This document shows positions 43,958 through 52,349 of a stretch of 64,000 bases of DNA, one piece after another (within the stretch, counting starts at the first letter, position 1; every line of letters begins with the position of its first letter). The DNA is from UBA5793 sp040255465 (GTDB lineage: Bacteria; Planctomycetota; Phycisphaerae; Phycisphaerales; UBA5793), in the NCBI GenBank assembly GCA_040255465.1, contig JBDZVA010000007.1, positions 62,001-126,000 of the forward strand, written 5' to 3'. The notes under the pieces were generated by a model. It was not told where the DNA came from, ran no database searches, and worked only from the letters and a program-made list of their open reading frames with translations. Made by a program: the position numbers and the translations under genes.

Positions 43958-45082
43958 TCAGGGGGCAATGGCGTTCATTCCCGCTTCGACGGCCGAATCC
44001 GGCGCCGGATCGACGATTTCCACGACGCCTGCGTCGATCGGGATGAGCAGGCGAATCGAACCGGCTCGGGTCTTCTTGTCGGATTTCATTGCGCTGATGA
44101 TCTCAGCCAGCGGGGGTGCGGATTTCATCCTGACCGGCAGCCCCAGTTGCCCCATCAGCCCGCGCAGCCGAGGTCGCAGATCCCCAGTGGTCAACTTCAA
44201 ATGCTCGCCTGCAGCGCAGGCGGCCAGCAGCCCCAGGGCGACCGCCTCGCCGTGCTCAAGGGCGAGTTCCGGTCGAGTCTCGATGGCGTGAGCAAAGGTG
44301 TGGCCGAGGTTGAGCATCAACCGTTGGGAAGACTCCCTTTCGTCACTGGCGACGACTTCGGCCTTGATCCGCACATTGCGGGCGATGAACTCGACATGCT
44401 CGCCACAATGGCCGGGGTCGAGAGAATCGGCGTTTGACTCAATCCAGTCGAGCAACCCCGGGTCGGCGATGATGGCGTGTTTGATGCACTCTGCCAGTCC
44501 GCAACGAAACGCGCGCGGGGGCAGCGTGGCGAGTGTGTTGACGTCCATGAGCACCGCAGCGGGATGATGAAATGCGCCAACGAGGTTCTTGCCGAGTGTC
44601 TCGGCGTCGGGCAAAGGAAAGTTGACCCCCGTCTTTCCGCCGATCGCCGCATCGACCATGCCCAGCAGCGTTGTTGGGATGTTGATCAGCGTGATGCCGC
44701 GCATGAAGGTCGCGGCGGCGAACCCGGCGAGATCCGTCACGATCCCCCCGCCGACGGCGACAACGGCGCTGGTCCGATCCAGACCGGACTTGAGGAACTC
44801 GCTGTAGAGGCGAGCGGCCGTCTCAAGCGTCTTGTTCGCCTCAGTCGCATGAATGGGTACGAGTACGCAATCGAATCCTGCTGAAGTGAGCAGGATGATC
44901 AAAGGGCCGCCGTGCGACTGTGCAATGGCGGCATCGCACACCACGGCGAGTCGCCGGCCCTTGACGCATTGCTTCAGGAGCGTCACGCACTCGTCGAGCA
45001 GGTTCGAACCAATCAGGATTGCGCAGGCTTGATCAGCGCCGGCAAGGCGCAGGTCGATCCGCACATGGCCACCCTCAGTCAT
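43958..45082 (-). CDS. aroB: 3-dehydroquinate synthase
   Basis: A 374-residue shikimate-pathway enzyme that converts DAHP to 3-dehydroquinate using NAD and a metal. Marks are the nucleotide site (SAVVAVGGGIVTDLAGFAAA), NIPTTLLGMVDAAIGGKTGV, the metal-binding Glu/His segments (CGLAECIKHAII, LNLGHTFAHAIE) and LEHGEAVALGLL. The start is ATG 45082, which overlaps the preceding gene by 8 bp. Confidence 0.96.
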   Translation of the reverse strand: MTEGGHVRIDLRLAGADQACAILIGSNLLDECVTLLKQCVKGRRLAVVCDAAIAQSHGGPLIILLTSAGFDCVLVPIHATEANKTLETAARLYSEFLKSGLDRTSAVVAVGGGIVTDLAGFAAATFMRGITLINIPTTLLGMVDAAIGGKTGVNFPLPDAETLGKNLVGAFHHPAAVLMDVNTLATLPPRAFRCGLAECIKHAIIADPGLLDWIESNADSLDPGHCGEHVEFIARNVRIKAEVVASDERESSQRLMLNLGHTFAHAIETRPELALEHGEAVALGLLAACAAGEHLKLTTGDLRPRLRGLMGQLGLPVRMKSAPPLAEIISAMKSDKKTRAGSIRLLIPIDAGVVEIVDPAPDSAVEAGMNAIAP

Positions 45083-45860
45083 GGGCAATCGTATCTCCGC
45101 CGCGCCGCCGGAGTTCAGCCAGCGCCTCGGCGGGTTCGGCGGGCAGGTTGGCGTCATTCCATGCTTCCTCATCAGCTGCGCTGGTCACCCGATCGGGTCG
45201 CCTGCCCGCGGATCGCAAGGCAACGCGCCGAACGATGAACAACAAGGCGCCGCCGACCAGCAGAGCCGCAACCAGATTCCCCCACGCCAGCGACTGTTTC
45301 GCAGTGGCTGGTGAGTATGTGGGAAGAGCGCCCACGAATACGAGAATGCGCTCCGTGGCCGGAGGGGCCGCCGGATCGGTGCTCTCGGGCCGCAACCGAC
45401 TCGAAGTCGATCGCATGTTTGCCAGCGCTGACTTCCAGAATGTGGCGTTCAGTTCGATCGAACCGACGTGTTCGCCCGGTGCATCACGGCCGTCCGGTTC
45501 GTAGATCAGCAGCAGAAGCGGTTCGGAGACAGGATCGGCTGTGGTCTGCCACGCGATGAGATGTGGAATGTCAAACGCGCTGCTGGCGACACGCGTTGCG
45601 GGACCGGTGGACAGATGAAACGTCCGTCCGTGGTGTGCCGCCGGATCGCTGGCAATCGCGGCCAGGTCGACAACGGGCGCCGTGTCTCTTTCAGACCACG
45701 CGCCGACTGCCGCAACGAGCGCATCGAGTGCGGGATCTGCAGCGAGCGGTTGGTCATCAACCGTCTGCATCGCCCAGTCCCCAGTGGGTGGGGCCGATAG
45801 TGCGAGCAGCGGCAGGGCAGTCGAGATCAGTGCAAGGATTGCCAGTCCGCGATTGGGCAT
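45075..45860 (-). CDS. Membrane protein, unknown function
   Basis: A 261-residue protein. Signal peptide or helix at about 4-25 (LAILALISTALPLLALSAPP), a probably periplasmic domain of about 170 residues (HHGRTFHLSTGPATRVASSA, LLLLIYEPDGRDAPGEHVGS), a membrane helix at about 193-211 (GNLVAALLVGGALLFIVRRV), and a charged cytosolic tail. No family recognised. First gene of the operon with aroB, overlapping it. The start at 45860 puts the signal at the N-terminus. Confidence 0.65.
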   Translation of the reverse strand: MPNRGLAILALISTALPLLALSAPPTGDWAMQTVDDQPLAADPALDALVAAVGAWSERDTAPVVDLAAIASDPAAHHGRTFHLSTGPATRVASSAFDIPHLIAWQTTADPVSEPLLLLIYEPDGRDAPGEHVGSIELNATFWKSALANMRSTSSRLRPESTDPAAPPATERILVFVGALPTYSPATAKQSLAWGNLVAALLVGGALLFIVRRVALRSAGRRPDRVTSAADEEAWNDANLPAEPAEALAELRRRGGDTIAHD

Positions 45861-45920
45861 AGTGAATGGTACGATCGCGGTCCGACGGTCAACGCTCTGC
45901 ATGCCGAGCGGCTGCGCAGG

Positions 45921-46610
45921 TCACCATTCGTAGCCCATGTCTTCGGCCTCGCGATACAAGGCGAGCAATGTGGCCACCGATGCCCAAGTGGCCTGCACGC
46001 GGAGTGCTGCCTCTTCTGACTGCGATTCGAGTGCCTGCTGCAGAGCCCTGTCGAGGTCCACGACGAGTGGCATTCCAGTTGCCGCCTCTCGCAGTAACTC
46101 GGCGAGTCGTTCCTCGGCCAGGATGCCTTTGGTGAAACTCCCGATCCGATTGCGGAATCGTTCAAAGTTAATCGCAGCGAAGAACTCTCGAAGTTCGAGA
46201 CTCGGCCTTGGTTCACAATTGGACTCAAGCCAGGCCGCAAAGTCGGCGCGACCATCGGAAGACTCGACGAGTGCAAGGATGGCGTCTGCGGCCGCCGATC
46301 CCTGCGAGACAAGATTCCAGCCGTTCAGTCGCAGAAAACCACCACAGCACAACAATGCTGTGCGCTTGTTCCCGTCCATGAATGGGTGATTCTTTGCGAT
46401 GAACCACGCATAAGCAGATGCCATTCCGAACGGAAAGGCGTAGGCGTACTCGCCGCCGAACTGCTGTTGGGGTTGGCCCAGCGCCGACTCAAGAAGTGCT
46501 CTCTCGCGGATTCCGGCCAATCCGCCATACTCTTGAAGCGAAACATCGTGCCAGGCAATCGCCTCGTCAATTGAGATGAACCGGGGGCGCGCAACCGACT
46601 GAGTACTCAT
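45921..46610 (-). CDS. doc: Doc/Fic-family toxin with C-terminal extension
   Basis: A 229-residue protein. Residues about 1-125 are a death-on-curing domain, with the Fic core motif HPFMDGNKRTALLCCGGFL (His for catalysis, GNKR for nucleotide). Doc of phage P1 (126 residues) inactivates EF-Tu by phosphorylation. The last 100 residues here, helical and Glu/Ala-rich, have no counterpart in P1 Doc; I do not recognise them. The start overlaps the antitoxin stop by 4 bases (ATGA). Confidence 0.85.
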   Translation of the reverse strand: MSTQSVARPRFISIDEAIAWHDVSLQEYGGLAGIRERALLESALGQPQQQFGGEYAYAFPFGMASAYAWFIAKNHPFMDGNKRTALLCCGGFLRLNGWNLVSQGSAAADAILALVESSDGRADFAAWLESNCEPRPSLELREFFAAINFERFRNRIGSFTKGILAEERLAELLREAATGMPLVVDLDRALQQALESQSEEAALRVQATWASVATLLALYREAEDMGYEW

Positions 46611-46810
46611 TGAGACAGTTTCCGGAGCGACTCAGCATGCTGGCGGAACATAAACCGCGTCGCATCTTGGGCTCTCGGATCGAGGCGGCCGGAGTGGCAA
46701 CTCTCAAGAAATGTCAAATACGCCGCCAAGTCCATCCCCATGGCCTTGGCCTCCTCCATCAGTCGGGAGGCCAGCTCGGTCGGCAGATTGACTTGGGTGA
46801 AAGCATTCAT
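46607..46810 (-). CDS. Ribbon-helix-helix-like antitoxin
   Basis: A 67-residue protein. A short strand (FTQVNLP) and two helices (TELASRLMEEAKAMG and MDLAAYLTFLE) give the ribbon-helix-helix pattern of DNA-binding antitoxins; the C-terminal part (about 40-67) would bind the toxin. Overlap with the Doc gene and the upstream position support an antitoxin. Doc is usually partnered by Phd, not RHH, so the pairing is less common. Confidence 0.75.
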   Translation of the reverse strand: MNAFTQVNLPTELASRLMEEAKAMGMDLAAYLTFLESCHSGRLDPRAQDATRFMFRQHAESLRKLSQ

Positions 46811-46818
46811 CTGTTAAG

Positions 46819-46847
46819 ATTATCGGCGCGTTTTGTATGCCGTTCCA
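46819..46847 (-). promoter_or_regulatory. Possible promoter for the antitoxin-toxin pair
   Basis: On the minus strand TGGAAC (46847-46842) and GATAAT (46824-46819) are 17 bp apart. The -10 box ends 8 nt before ATG 46810, so a transcript would be nearly leaderless. No Shine-Dalgarno is seen, which agrees. Confidence 0.35.
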
Positions 46848-46872
46848 GCATCTGGCGGGGCAGATCCCGTGC

Positions 46873-48453
46873 CTATTCCCACTCAATCGTCGCCGGCGGC
46901 TTGGAACTGATGTCGTACACCACGCGATTCACCCCGCGAATCTCATTGATAATGCGGGAACTGATCGTCGCCAGCACGTTGAAGGGAATGCGCGCCCAGT
47001 CGGCCGTCATGAAGTCCTGCGTTTCCACCGCTCTGATCGCGACCACACTCTCATACGTGCGACCGTCTCCCATCACGCCGACCGACTGAATCGGCAGGAG
47101 CACGGCAAAGACCTGGCTCGTGCTGCGATACAGGCTGTTGGCGACGATCTCTTCGAGCAGAATCTCGTCGCAGTCGCGGAGCAGATCGAGGCGCGGCTTG
47201 GTGACTTCGCCGATGATGCGCACCGCCAGTCCCGGCCCGGGAAACGGGTGTCGCCAGATGATCTGGTCCGGCAAGCCAAGCACGGCCCCGAGCTTGCGCA
47301 CTTCATCCTTAAACAGATCGCGCAACGGCTCGATGAGTTTGAAGCCGAGTTCTTCGGGCAGGCCGCCGACGTTGTGGTGCAGTTTGATGTTGGCCGCGGT
47401 GCCCGCGTGGCTGTGGCCGGACTCGATGACGTCGGGATACAGCGTGCCCTGCGCGAGGAACTCAAAATCTCCGATCGAATTGGCCGTCTCCTTGAAGACT
47501 TCGATGAACCGGTGTCCGATGCGCCGGCGTTTCTCCTGCGGATCGGTCACTCCATACAGGTCCGCCAGGAACTGTTCAGAGGCATCGATCACGCGCAGGT
47601 CGGCTTCAAAGTGGTCGCGGAAGGTTGATTCAACCAGTTGCCGCTCCGCCTTGCGAAGCAGGCCGTTGTCGACGAACACGCAGGTAAGTTGCGGGCCGAT
47701 GGCGCGAACGAGCATCGCCGCGAGGACGGATGAATCCACCCCGCCGGACAAGCCGCAGATGACGCGCTTGTCGCCCACCTCTTCGCGAATGCGCTTGCAC
47801 TCGCTCTCGAGAAACTCGCTCATCCGCCACGTGCCCTTGCACTGGCAGATCTCGTAGACGAAGTTGCGCAGAATGTCGACGCCGTGCGGCGTGTGTGTGA
47901 CTTCCGGGTGAAACAGCAGGCCATAGAAACCGCGGCTGCGGTTTCGGACGGCGGCGAAGGGGCACGTCGGCGTCGTCGCCAGTGCTTCGAATTCCGGGGG
48001 CAGCGTGGCGACCTGGTCGCCGTGACTCATCCAGACCGTCGTCGTCGGTGGCAGGTTGGTGAGCAGTCCCTTCTCCTTGGCCGGGAGGATGCTCAGGATC
48101 GCCCGGCCGAACTCGCGTTTGCCGGCCGCTCGGACATCGGCGCCAAGCATCTGGCAGCCGAGCTGCATGCCGTAGCAGATGCCCAGCACGGGGACGCCAA
48201 GGTCGAAGATGGCCTTGTCGCAGCGCGGTGCGTTGGCTTCATTCACGCTGCTCGGCCCACCGGAAAGGATAATCCCCTTGGGACGCAACTCGCGAATCGT
48301 TTCAATCGGCGCAGACGGCGCCACCAGAAGGCTGAATGCACCAGCCTCCCGCACACGGCGGGCGATCAGCTGCGCAAACTGCGAGCCGAAGTCCAGAATG
48401 ACGATGACATCTGTGTTGTCGGGAATGCGGATGGTCGGTTGATTGACGGCCAT
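46873..48453 (-). CDS. guaA: GMP synthase (glutamine-hydrolysing)
   Basis: A 526-residue enzyme making GMP from XMP. Class I glutamine amidotransferase domain (about 15-205): nucleophile Cys in LGICYGMQLGCQ and the His/Glu pair in LLFHPEVTHTPHG. ATP-pyrophosphatase domain from about 215 with VICGLSGGVDSSVLAAML. Dimerisation domain at the C-terminus (WRHPFPGPGLAVRIIGEV, ... SSKPPATIEWE). Full length. Divergent from the lipoprotein gene at 48603. Confidence 0.98.
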   Translation of the reverse strand: MAVNQPTIRIPDNTDVIVILDFGSQFAQLIARRVREAGAFSLLVAPSAPIETIRELRPKGIILSGGPSSVNEANAPRCDKAIFDLGVPVLGICYGMQLGCQMLGADVRAAGKREFGRAILSILPAKEKGLLTNLPPTTTVWMSHGDQVATLPPEFEALATTPTCPFAAVRNRSRGFYGLLFHPEVTHTPHGVDILRNFVYEICQCKGTWRMSEFLESECKRIREEVGDKRVICGLSGGVDSSVLAAMLVRAIGPQLTCVFVDNGLLRKAERQLVESTFRDHFEADLRVIDASEQFLADLYGVTDPQEKRRRIGHRFIEVFKETANSIGDFEFLAQGTLYPDVIESGHSHAGTAANIKLHHNVGGLPEELGFKLIEPLRDLFKDEVRKLGAVLGLPDQIIWRHPFPGPGLAVRIIGEVTKPRLDLLRDCDEILLEEIVANSLYRSTSQVFAVLLPIQSVGVMGDGRTYESVVAIRAVETQDFMTADWARIPFNVLATISSRIINEIRGVNRVVYDISSKPPATIEWE

Positions 48454-48602
48454 GGACGCGCGACCCTTTTCGCTGGGGGAAACGAGAGTGTATGGCTGAG
48501 GCGGCGGGCATCCAACACGGTCGGATCATCTTCTCGCCTCGGGCGTCGGACGGGGGATCGGCGGGGGTTCATCGCCCCATTCGATGGCCCTACCATTGGC
48601 CA

Positions 48603-49031
48603 ATGTGGTGCCCGACCAAAGTCCTGCCTGCACTGCTCTTCGCCGCCTTCCTCGGGCCGATTTCCTGCGGGCCTCCGGCTATTTCGGGCGGCTTTGACTC
48701 GCCCCAGCCCGCGGCTCGCATTTTTGCGACACGCCGCGCCGCGGCCGAAACCGACCCGGCCAAGATTCGCGAGGCGATGCCCGGCCTGATCCGAAACCTC
48801 GAATCCGACGACCCCGCCGTCCGCCTGCTCAGCGCCGAAGCGCTCGGCGAACTCACCGGCGAGTCGTACGGCTATCGCTATTTTGATCCGGAGTGGTTGC
48901 GGAGCCCGGCTGTGCAGCGCTGGCGCGACGCCTGGGAGCGGGGCGAGATCACGCTTCGCAACGGCACGCGCATCGGGCCGGATACACTTGAGTCGAACCC
49001 TGCAAGTGAAAGGGCCGCCGTTGATCGCTGA
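48603..49031 (+). CDS. Small lipoprotein-like protein with a HEAT-like segment
   Basis: A 142-residue protein. A hydrophobic lead ends in a lipobox-like GPISCG (Cys about 21; the -3 Pro is unusual). A short HEAT-like pair of helices follows (AMPGLIRNLESDDPAVRLLS, AEALGELTGESYGY), then FDPEWLRSPAVQRWRDAWER. No enzymatic motif. It overlaps the next gene by 11 bp, so it opens the plus-strand unit leading to the MlaE permease. An upstream Met (48492) is less likely because it would bury the signal. Confidence 0.65.
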   Translation: MWCPTKVLPALLFAAFLGPISCGPPAISGGFDSPQPAARIFATRRAAAETDPAKIREAMPGLIRNLESDDPAVRLLSAEALGELTGESYGYRYFDPEWLRSPAVQRWRDAWERGEITLRNGTRIGPDTLESNPASERAAVDR

Positions 49032-49482
49032 TCCGCACGTCAAGATCGACATGCTCTCCCAGCCGCGCTATCTGGCCGGCGCGCGAGCCATGATTGCCTC
49101 CGTGGCGCGTCGGCTCGGGTTCCGCGAAGCCGATTGCGCCCACGTCGCCCTGGCCCTCGATGAAGCCCTGTGCAACGTCATCAAGCACGGCTACGAAAAG
49201 CGCGAAGATCAGCACATCTGGATCAGTGTCTGGCCGATGGAGGGGAATTGTTGCGGCGTGCGCATCCTCATCGAAGATCGGGGCCGGCAGGTTGAACCGG
49301 CGGAGATTCGCTCGCGCCAACTCGACGACATTCGCCCCGGCGGGCTTGGCGTGCACATCATCAGCCAGGTCATGGATCACGTCGAATACAACAAGCGCGA
49401 GGGCGGCGGCATGTCGCTGCTCATGGAGAAACACATCGCGGCCGAGGAGTCGACGCCGCAAGCCAGGAAGGAACCGGCTTGA
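49021..49482 (+). CDS. RsbW/SpoIIAB-like serine kinase (HATPase_c_2)
   Basis: A 153-residue GHKL ATPase: N box in ALALDEALCNVIKHGYEK, G1-like VRILIEDRGRQVEP, G2 region RPGGLGVHIISQVMDHVEY. Such proteins bind a sigma factor or phosphorylate a STAS partner. The start is TTG 49021, with GAAAGGG 6 nt upstream; longer frames would lie inside the lipoprotein gene. The STAS gene begins 1 bp after its stop. Confidence 0.88.
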   Translation: MIADPHVKIDMLSQPRYLAGARAMIASVARRLGFREADCAHVALALDEALCNVIKHGYEKREDQHIWISVWPMEGNCCGVRILIEDRGRQVEPAEIRSRQLDDIRPGGLGVHIISQVMDHVEYNKREGGGMSLLMEKHIAAEESTPQARKEPA

Positions 49483-49483
49483 C

Positions 49484-49834
49484 ATGGCTAATGCTGCCGA
49501 CGATCTGCCCGTCGAACTTGAAAAGCGGGGCGAGGCGGTGGTTCTCCGCCCGTCGGGGGAGATCGATCTCGGTCGCTCGCCCTCACTTCGCACTTCGATC
49601 AGCAAGGCGCAGAGCGCCAAGCCCCAGCGCCTCATCTTTGATCTCAAGGACGTGCCATACATGGACAGCTCCGGCGTCGCCACGCTCGTGGAAGCCATGC
49701 AGGTGGCGCGGCGATACCACGGGTCCGTGGTGCTCTGCGGCCTGCACGAGCGCGTCCTTTCCATCTTTGAAATCGCCCGTCTCGACATGGTCTTCAAGAT
49801 CGTCGATACGCTCGACGAAGCACTGCACGCATGA
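49484..49834 (+). CDS. STAS-domain protein (anti-sigma antagonist or MlaB-like)
   Basis: A 116-residue single STAS domain: AVVLRPSGEIDLGRSPSLRT, FDLKDVPYMDSSGVATLVEA, with the phosphorylatable Ser in DSSG. Immediate linkage to the RsbW-like kinase supports partner switching. It is also followed at once by an MlaE permease, and E. coli MlaB is a STAS protein in that complex, so either role is possible. Confidence 0.9.
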   Translation: MANAADDLPVELEKRGEAVVLRPSGEIDLGRSPSLRTSISKAQSAKPQRLIFDLKDVPYMDSSGVATLVEAMQVARRYHGSVVLCGLHERVLSIFEIARLDMVFKIVDTLDEALHA

Positions 49835-49865
49835 CCTGCGCCGTGACAGATTCTGACGTCGCCCC

Positions 49866-50711
49866 ATGAGCGAACTCGACACCCAGCCCGAATCGACCAC
49901 CTCGCGCGCCCTGCAGGGAGTGGGTTTTGTCGGCGAGCGCTGGCTGGACTTTCAGTTCAACGTCGGCGGAGTGTGGTTCCTGTTTGTTGATGTGATGCGC
50001 TGGATCACCCGGGCCATGATCTCGCGCCGCATCCGTCTCGGCCGCGTGGCGATCATCAGCCAGATCGTTCGACTTGGCGCCCGCGCCATCGGCATCGTCA
50101 TGCTGCTCTCCATGGCGATCGGCGCCATTCTGGCCCTCCAGATGGAGCCGCCCCTGCGCGACTTCGGCCAGACGGACAAGATCGCCAACATCATCGGCGT
50201 GGCGGTGCTGCGCGAACTGGGCCCGCTCATCAGCGCGGTGATTCTCACAGGCTTTGCCGGTGCAGCCGTGGCCGCCGAGGTCGGCACCATGGTTGTTGGC
50301 GAGGAAATCGAGGCGCTCGAAGCACACGCGCTCAATCCCGTGCGGTTTCTCGTGGTCCCGCGCGTCATCGCAACGACGTTTTCACTCATCTGCCTGACCG
50401 TCATTGCCAACATCGTGGCCATCTCGGCGGGCATGTTTATCTCGGTGTACGTGCACGGCGTGCCGGCGGTGCAGTACTGGGACAACACGCTGAGCCAGTG
50501 CCAGCCGAGCGACCTGCTTACGGGGCTCTTCAAGTCGGCCGTCTTTGGCGCGCTGATTGGTCTGATCTCCTGCTACAACGGACTGCGCGTGACGGGCGGC
50601 GCGGCGGGCGTGGGTCGAGCGACCACCGCCACTGTCGTGGCCAGCGTCGTCTCCGTTATTTTTGCCGACCTGATCTTCACGACCGTCTTCTTCACCCTCG
50701 ACTGGACCTGA
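49866..50711 (+). CDS. mlaE: MlaE-family ABC transporter permease
   Basis: A 281-residue inner-membrane permease of the phospholipid/organic solvent family. Five hydrophobic segments, with the family signature VLRELGPLISAVILTGFAGA, AVAAEVGTMVVGEEIEAL, LVVPRVIATTFSLICLTVIA, and LLTGLFKSAVFGALIGLISC. No ATPase (mlaF) or MCE protein (mlaD) gene follows here, so partners must be coded elsewhere. Confidence 0.93.
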   Translation: MSELDTQPESTTSRALQGVGFVGERWLDFQFNVGGVWFLFVDVMRWITRAMISRRIRLGRVAIISQIVRLGARAIGIVMLLSMAIGAILALQMEPPLRDFGQTDKIANIIGVAVLRELGPLISAVILTGFAGAAVAAEVGTMVVGEEIEALEAHALNPVRFLVVPRVIATTFSLICLTVIANIVAISAGMFISVYVHGVPAVQYWDNTLSQCQPSDLLTGLFKSAVFGALIGLISCYNGLRVTGGAAGVGRATTATVVASVVSVIFADLIFTTVFFTLDWT

Positions 50712-50730
50712 GGCGCAGTCGGCAATGGCG

Positions 50731-51780
50731 CTACCAGCGGTAGCCGATGGGTTGCTCGATCCAGGCGCCGAGGTCGCGCACGATCATCATCCACAGGATG
50801 GCCACACCGACGAGCGCCGCGAGAATCGCCGCCTCCGCGTACAACCCCGTGCCCAGCAGCCAGCAGATGCCGTAGACCCCGATCCACAGCGAGCCGTAGC
50901 GTTGCAGCTTCTCGGCCGCGAAGGCCGGGCTTGACGCGAAGCGCACCTTGTGCACGCTGCTGATGAGAAACAGGACCGCCGCCGCCAGCGGCCAGATCAG
51001 GCCGTACCACGCAAACGCCGGATCCCACAGCCAGCCCTTCTCATGCGTCTGCCAGAGCAAGAAGATGCATATCGCGGCAAAGCCGACGACCATGCCCACG
51101 ATCGTCAGCACGGTGAGGCGCGGCCGCTTCTGCTCCAGCCGATACGCCGCCGCCTGCACGATCATCGCATGCGCGACCACGAGCATGATCGGCCAGACAA
51201 AGCGCAGTCCCAGGTTCAGAATGAGCATCTCCGACGCGTACACGACGCCGAGGGTAAACAGCCCGATGCCGGGAACATACTTAGCCACGGCGTTGTAAAA
51301 GAGAATGGCGGCAGCGCAAAAGAGCGTGACGAGCAGCACTGTGGGATCAAGCACCGCCGCAACGAGCAGCGCGCTGAGCAGCGATGCGAACCCGATGGTG
51401 GCCGCCGTCTGGGCTGAAATCCGACCTGACGGAATCGGTCGATTGGGGGCAAAGGTGGTGTCGCGATTGACGTCAAACACATCGTTGAGCGCCCCGCCGT
51501 AGGTCGACAGCCCGACGCCCAGAATCGACGCGAGCGTGAGCGCGATCCACAGCGGCGATTCGCTGATCGACGCCGCCATGGGGTGCTCGAGGCCCACCTG
51601 GCGCGACCAGAGGATAATGAACCACAGATTTGCCACCGCCGCAAAGGCGTGCGTCAGGCGCGACAACTGCACCGTCGAGAGCAGATTGACGATCAGGGGG
51701 CGAATCATCGGCTTTGATCGTAGTTTCGAGGCGGTCCGGCTGCCCATGGCCAGACCCGGCGAGTCGCTGGTTGAGTGCAT
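50731..51780 (-). CDS. UbiA-superfamily membrane protein lacking a clear second Asp motif
   Basis: A 349-residue protein with about eight or nine membrane helices. The first UbiA Asp-rich motif is intact (NDVFDVNRDTTFAPNRPI). Where a second Asp-rich motif is expected, the sequence reads AYRLEQKRPRLTV, without the Asp pair. Prenyl-diphosphate binding by the normal two-metal route is therefore doubtful. The start is ATG 51780, with GGAGAGGA upstream. It ends 19 bp from mlaE (convergent) and is divergent from ribH. Confidence 0.8.
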   Translation of the reverse strand: MHSTSDSPGLAMGSRTASKLRSKPMIRPLIVNLLSTVQLSRLTHAFAAVANLWFIILWSRQVGLEHPMAASISESPLWIALTLASILGVGLSTYGGALNDVFDVNRDTTFAPNRPIPSGRISAQTAATIGFASLLSALLVAAVLDPTVLLVTLFCAAAILFYNAVAKYVPGIGLFTLGVVYASEMLILNLGLRFVWPIMLVVAHAMIVQAAAYRLEQKRPRLTVLTIVGMVVGFAAICIFLLWQTHEKGWLWDPAFAWYGLIWPLAAAVLFLISSVHKVRFASSPAFAAEKLQRYGSLWIGVYGICWLLGTGLYAEAAILAALVGVAILWMMIVRDLGAWIEQPIGYRW

Positions 51781-51860
51781 TGTCGATCCTCTCCGCCAAT
51801 CATCGGCGTTTGCCCCTCTGGAACATCGCTCCGCCCGCCCGTACCATCCGTCCGCGATTC

Positions 51861-52349
51861 ATGCTTCACACTCTTGATCCACAGCGTGATGTCGCCTCGC
51901 TTCGCGTGGCGGTTGTCCGAAGCACCTACCATTCCTGGGCCACGGGGAAGATGCTCGAAGGAGCCATCGACCGTTGGGCTCGTCTTGGTGGTCGGGAGGA
52001 ATCTCTCGTCGTCGCCGCAGCAGCAGGCACATGGGAATTGGCCGCCATTGCGCGCGCTCTGGCGGAGTCGGGGCAGTTCGATGCAATCGTCGCGCTCGGC
52101 GTGGTCATCCGCGGTGAAACCGACCACTTTGAGTACATTTGCCAGGGCGTGACGCATGCCCTGGCTGACCTCACGTCGCGGACCGGCGTTCCCGTCGGCT
52201 TCGGCGTACTGACCTGCAACACCGCCGAGCAGGTGAAAGCCCGAATCGGCGGCGACGCGGGCAACAAGGGTGCGGAGGCCATGGATGCCGCCGTGCAGAC
52301 CGCTCTCATGATTCAGGCCGCCAGCGCATGGCGGCCAGGGGAAAACTGA
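51861..52349 (+). CDS. ribH: 6,7-dimethyl-8-ribityllumazine synthase
   Basis: A 162-residue riboflavin enzyme that condenses the pyrimidine dione with dihydroxybutanone phosphate. Marks: VAVVRSTYHSWATGKMLEGA, the AGTWELAAIARALAESG loop, catalytic His region VIRGETDHFEYICQGV, GVPVGFGVLTCNTAEQ, and the phosphate-binding NKGAEA. Followed by nusB with slight overlap, a frequent bacterial pairing. Confidence 0.95.
   Translation: MLHTLDPQRDVASLRVAVVRSTYHSWATGKMLEGAIDRWARLGGREESLVVAAAAGTWELAAIARALAESGQFDAIVALGVVIRGETDHFEYICQGVTHALADLTSRTGVPVGFGVLTCNTAEQVKARIGGDAGNKGAEAMDAAVQTALMIQAASAWRPGEN

Noticed and set aside
48366..49052. A 228-codon minus-strand frame covering the guaA start and the lipoprotein gene
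   Set aside because: It overlaps the guaA N-terminus in another frame and shows no domain, while the plus-strand frame has a signal peptide and HEAT-like helices.
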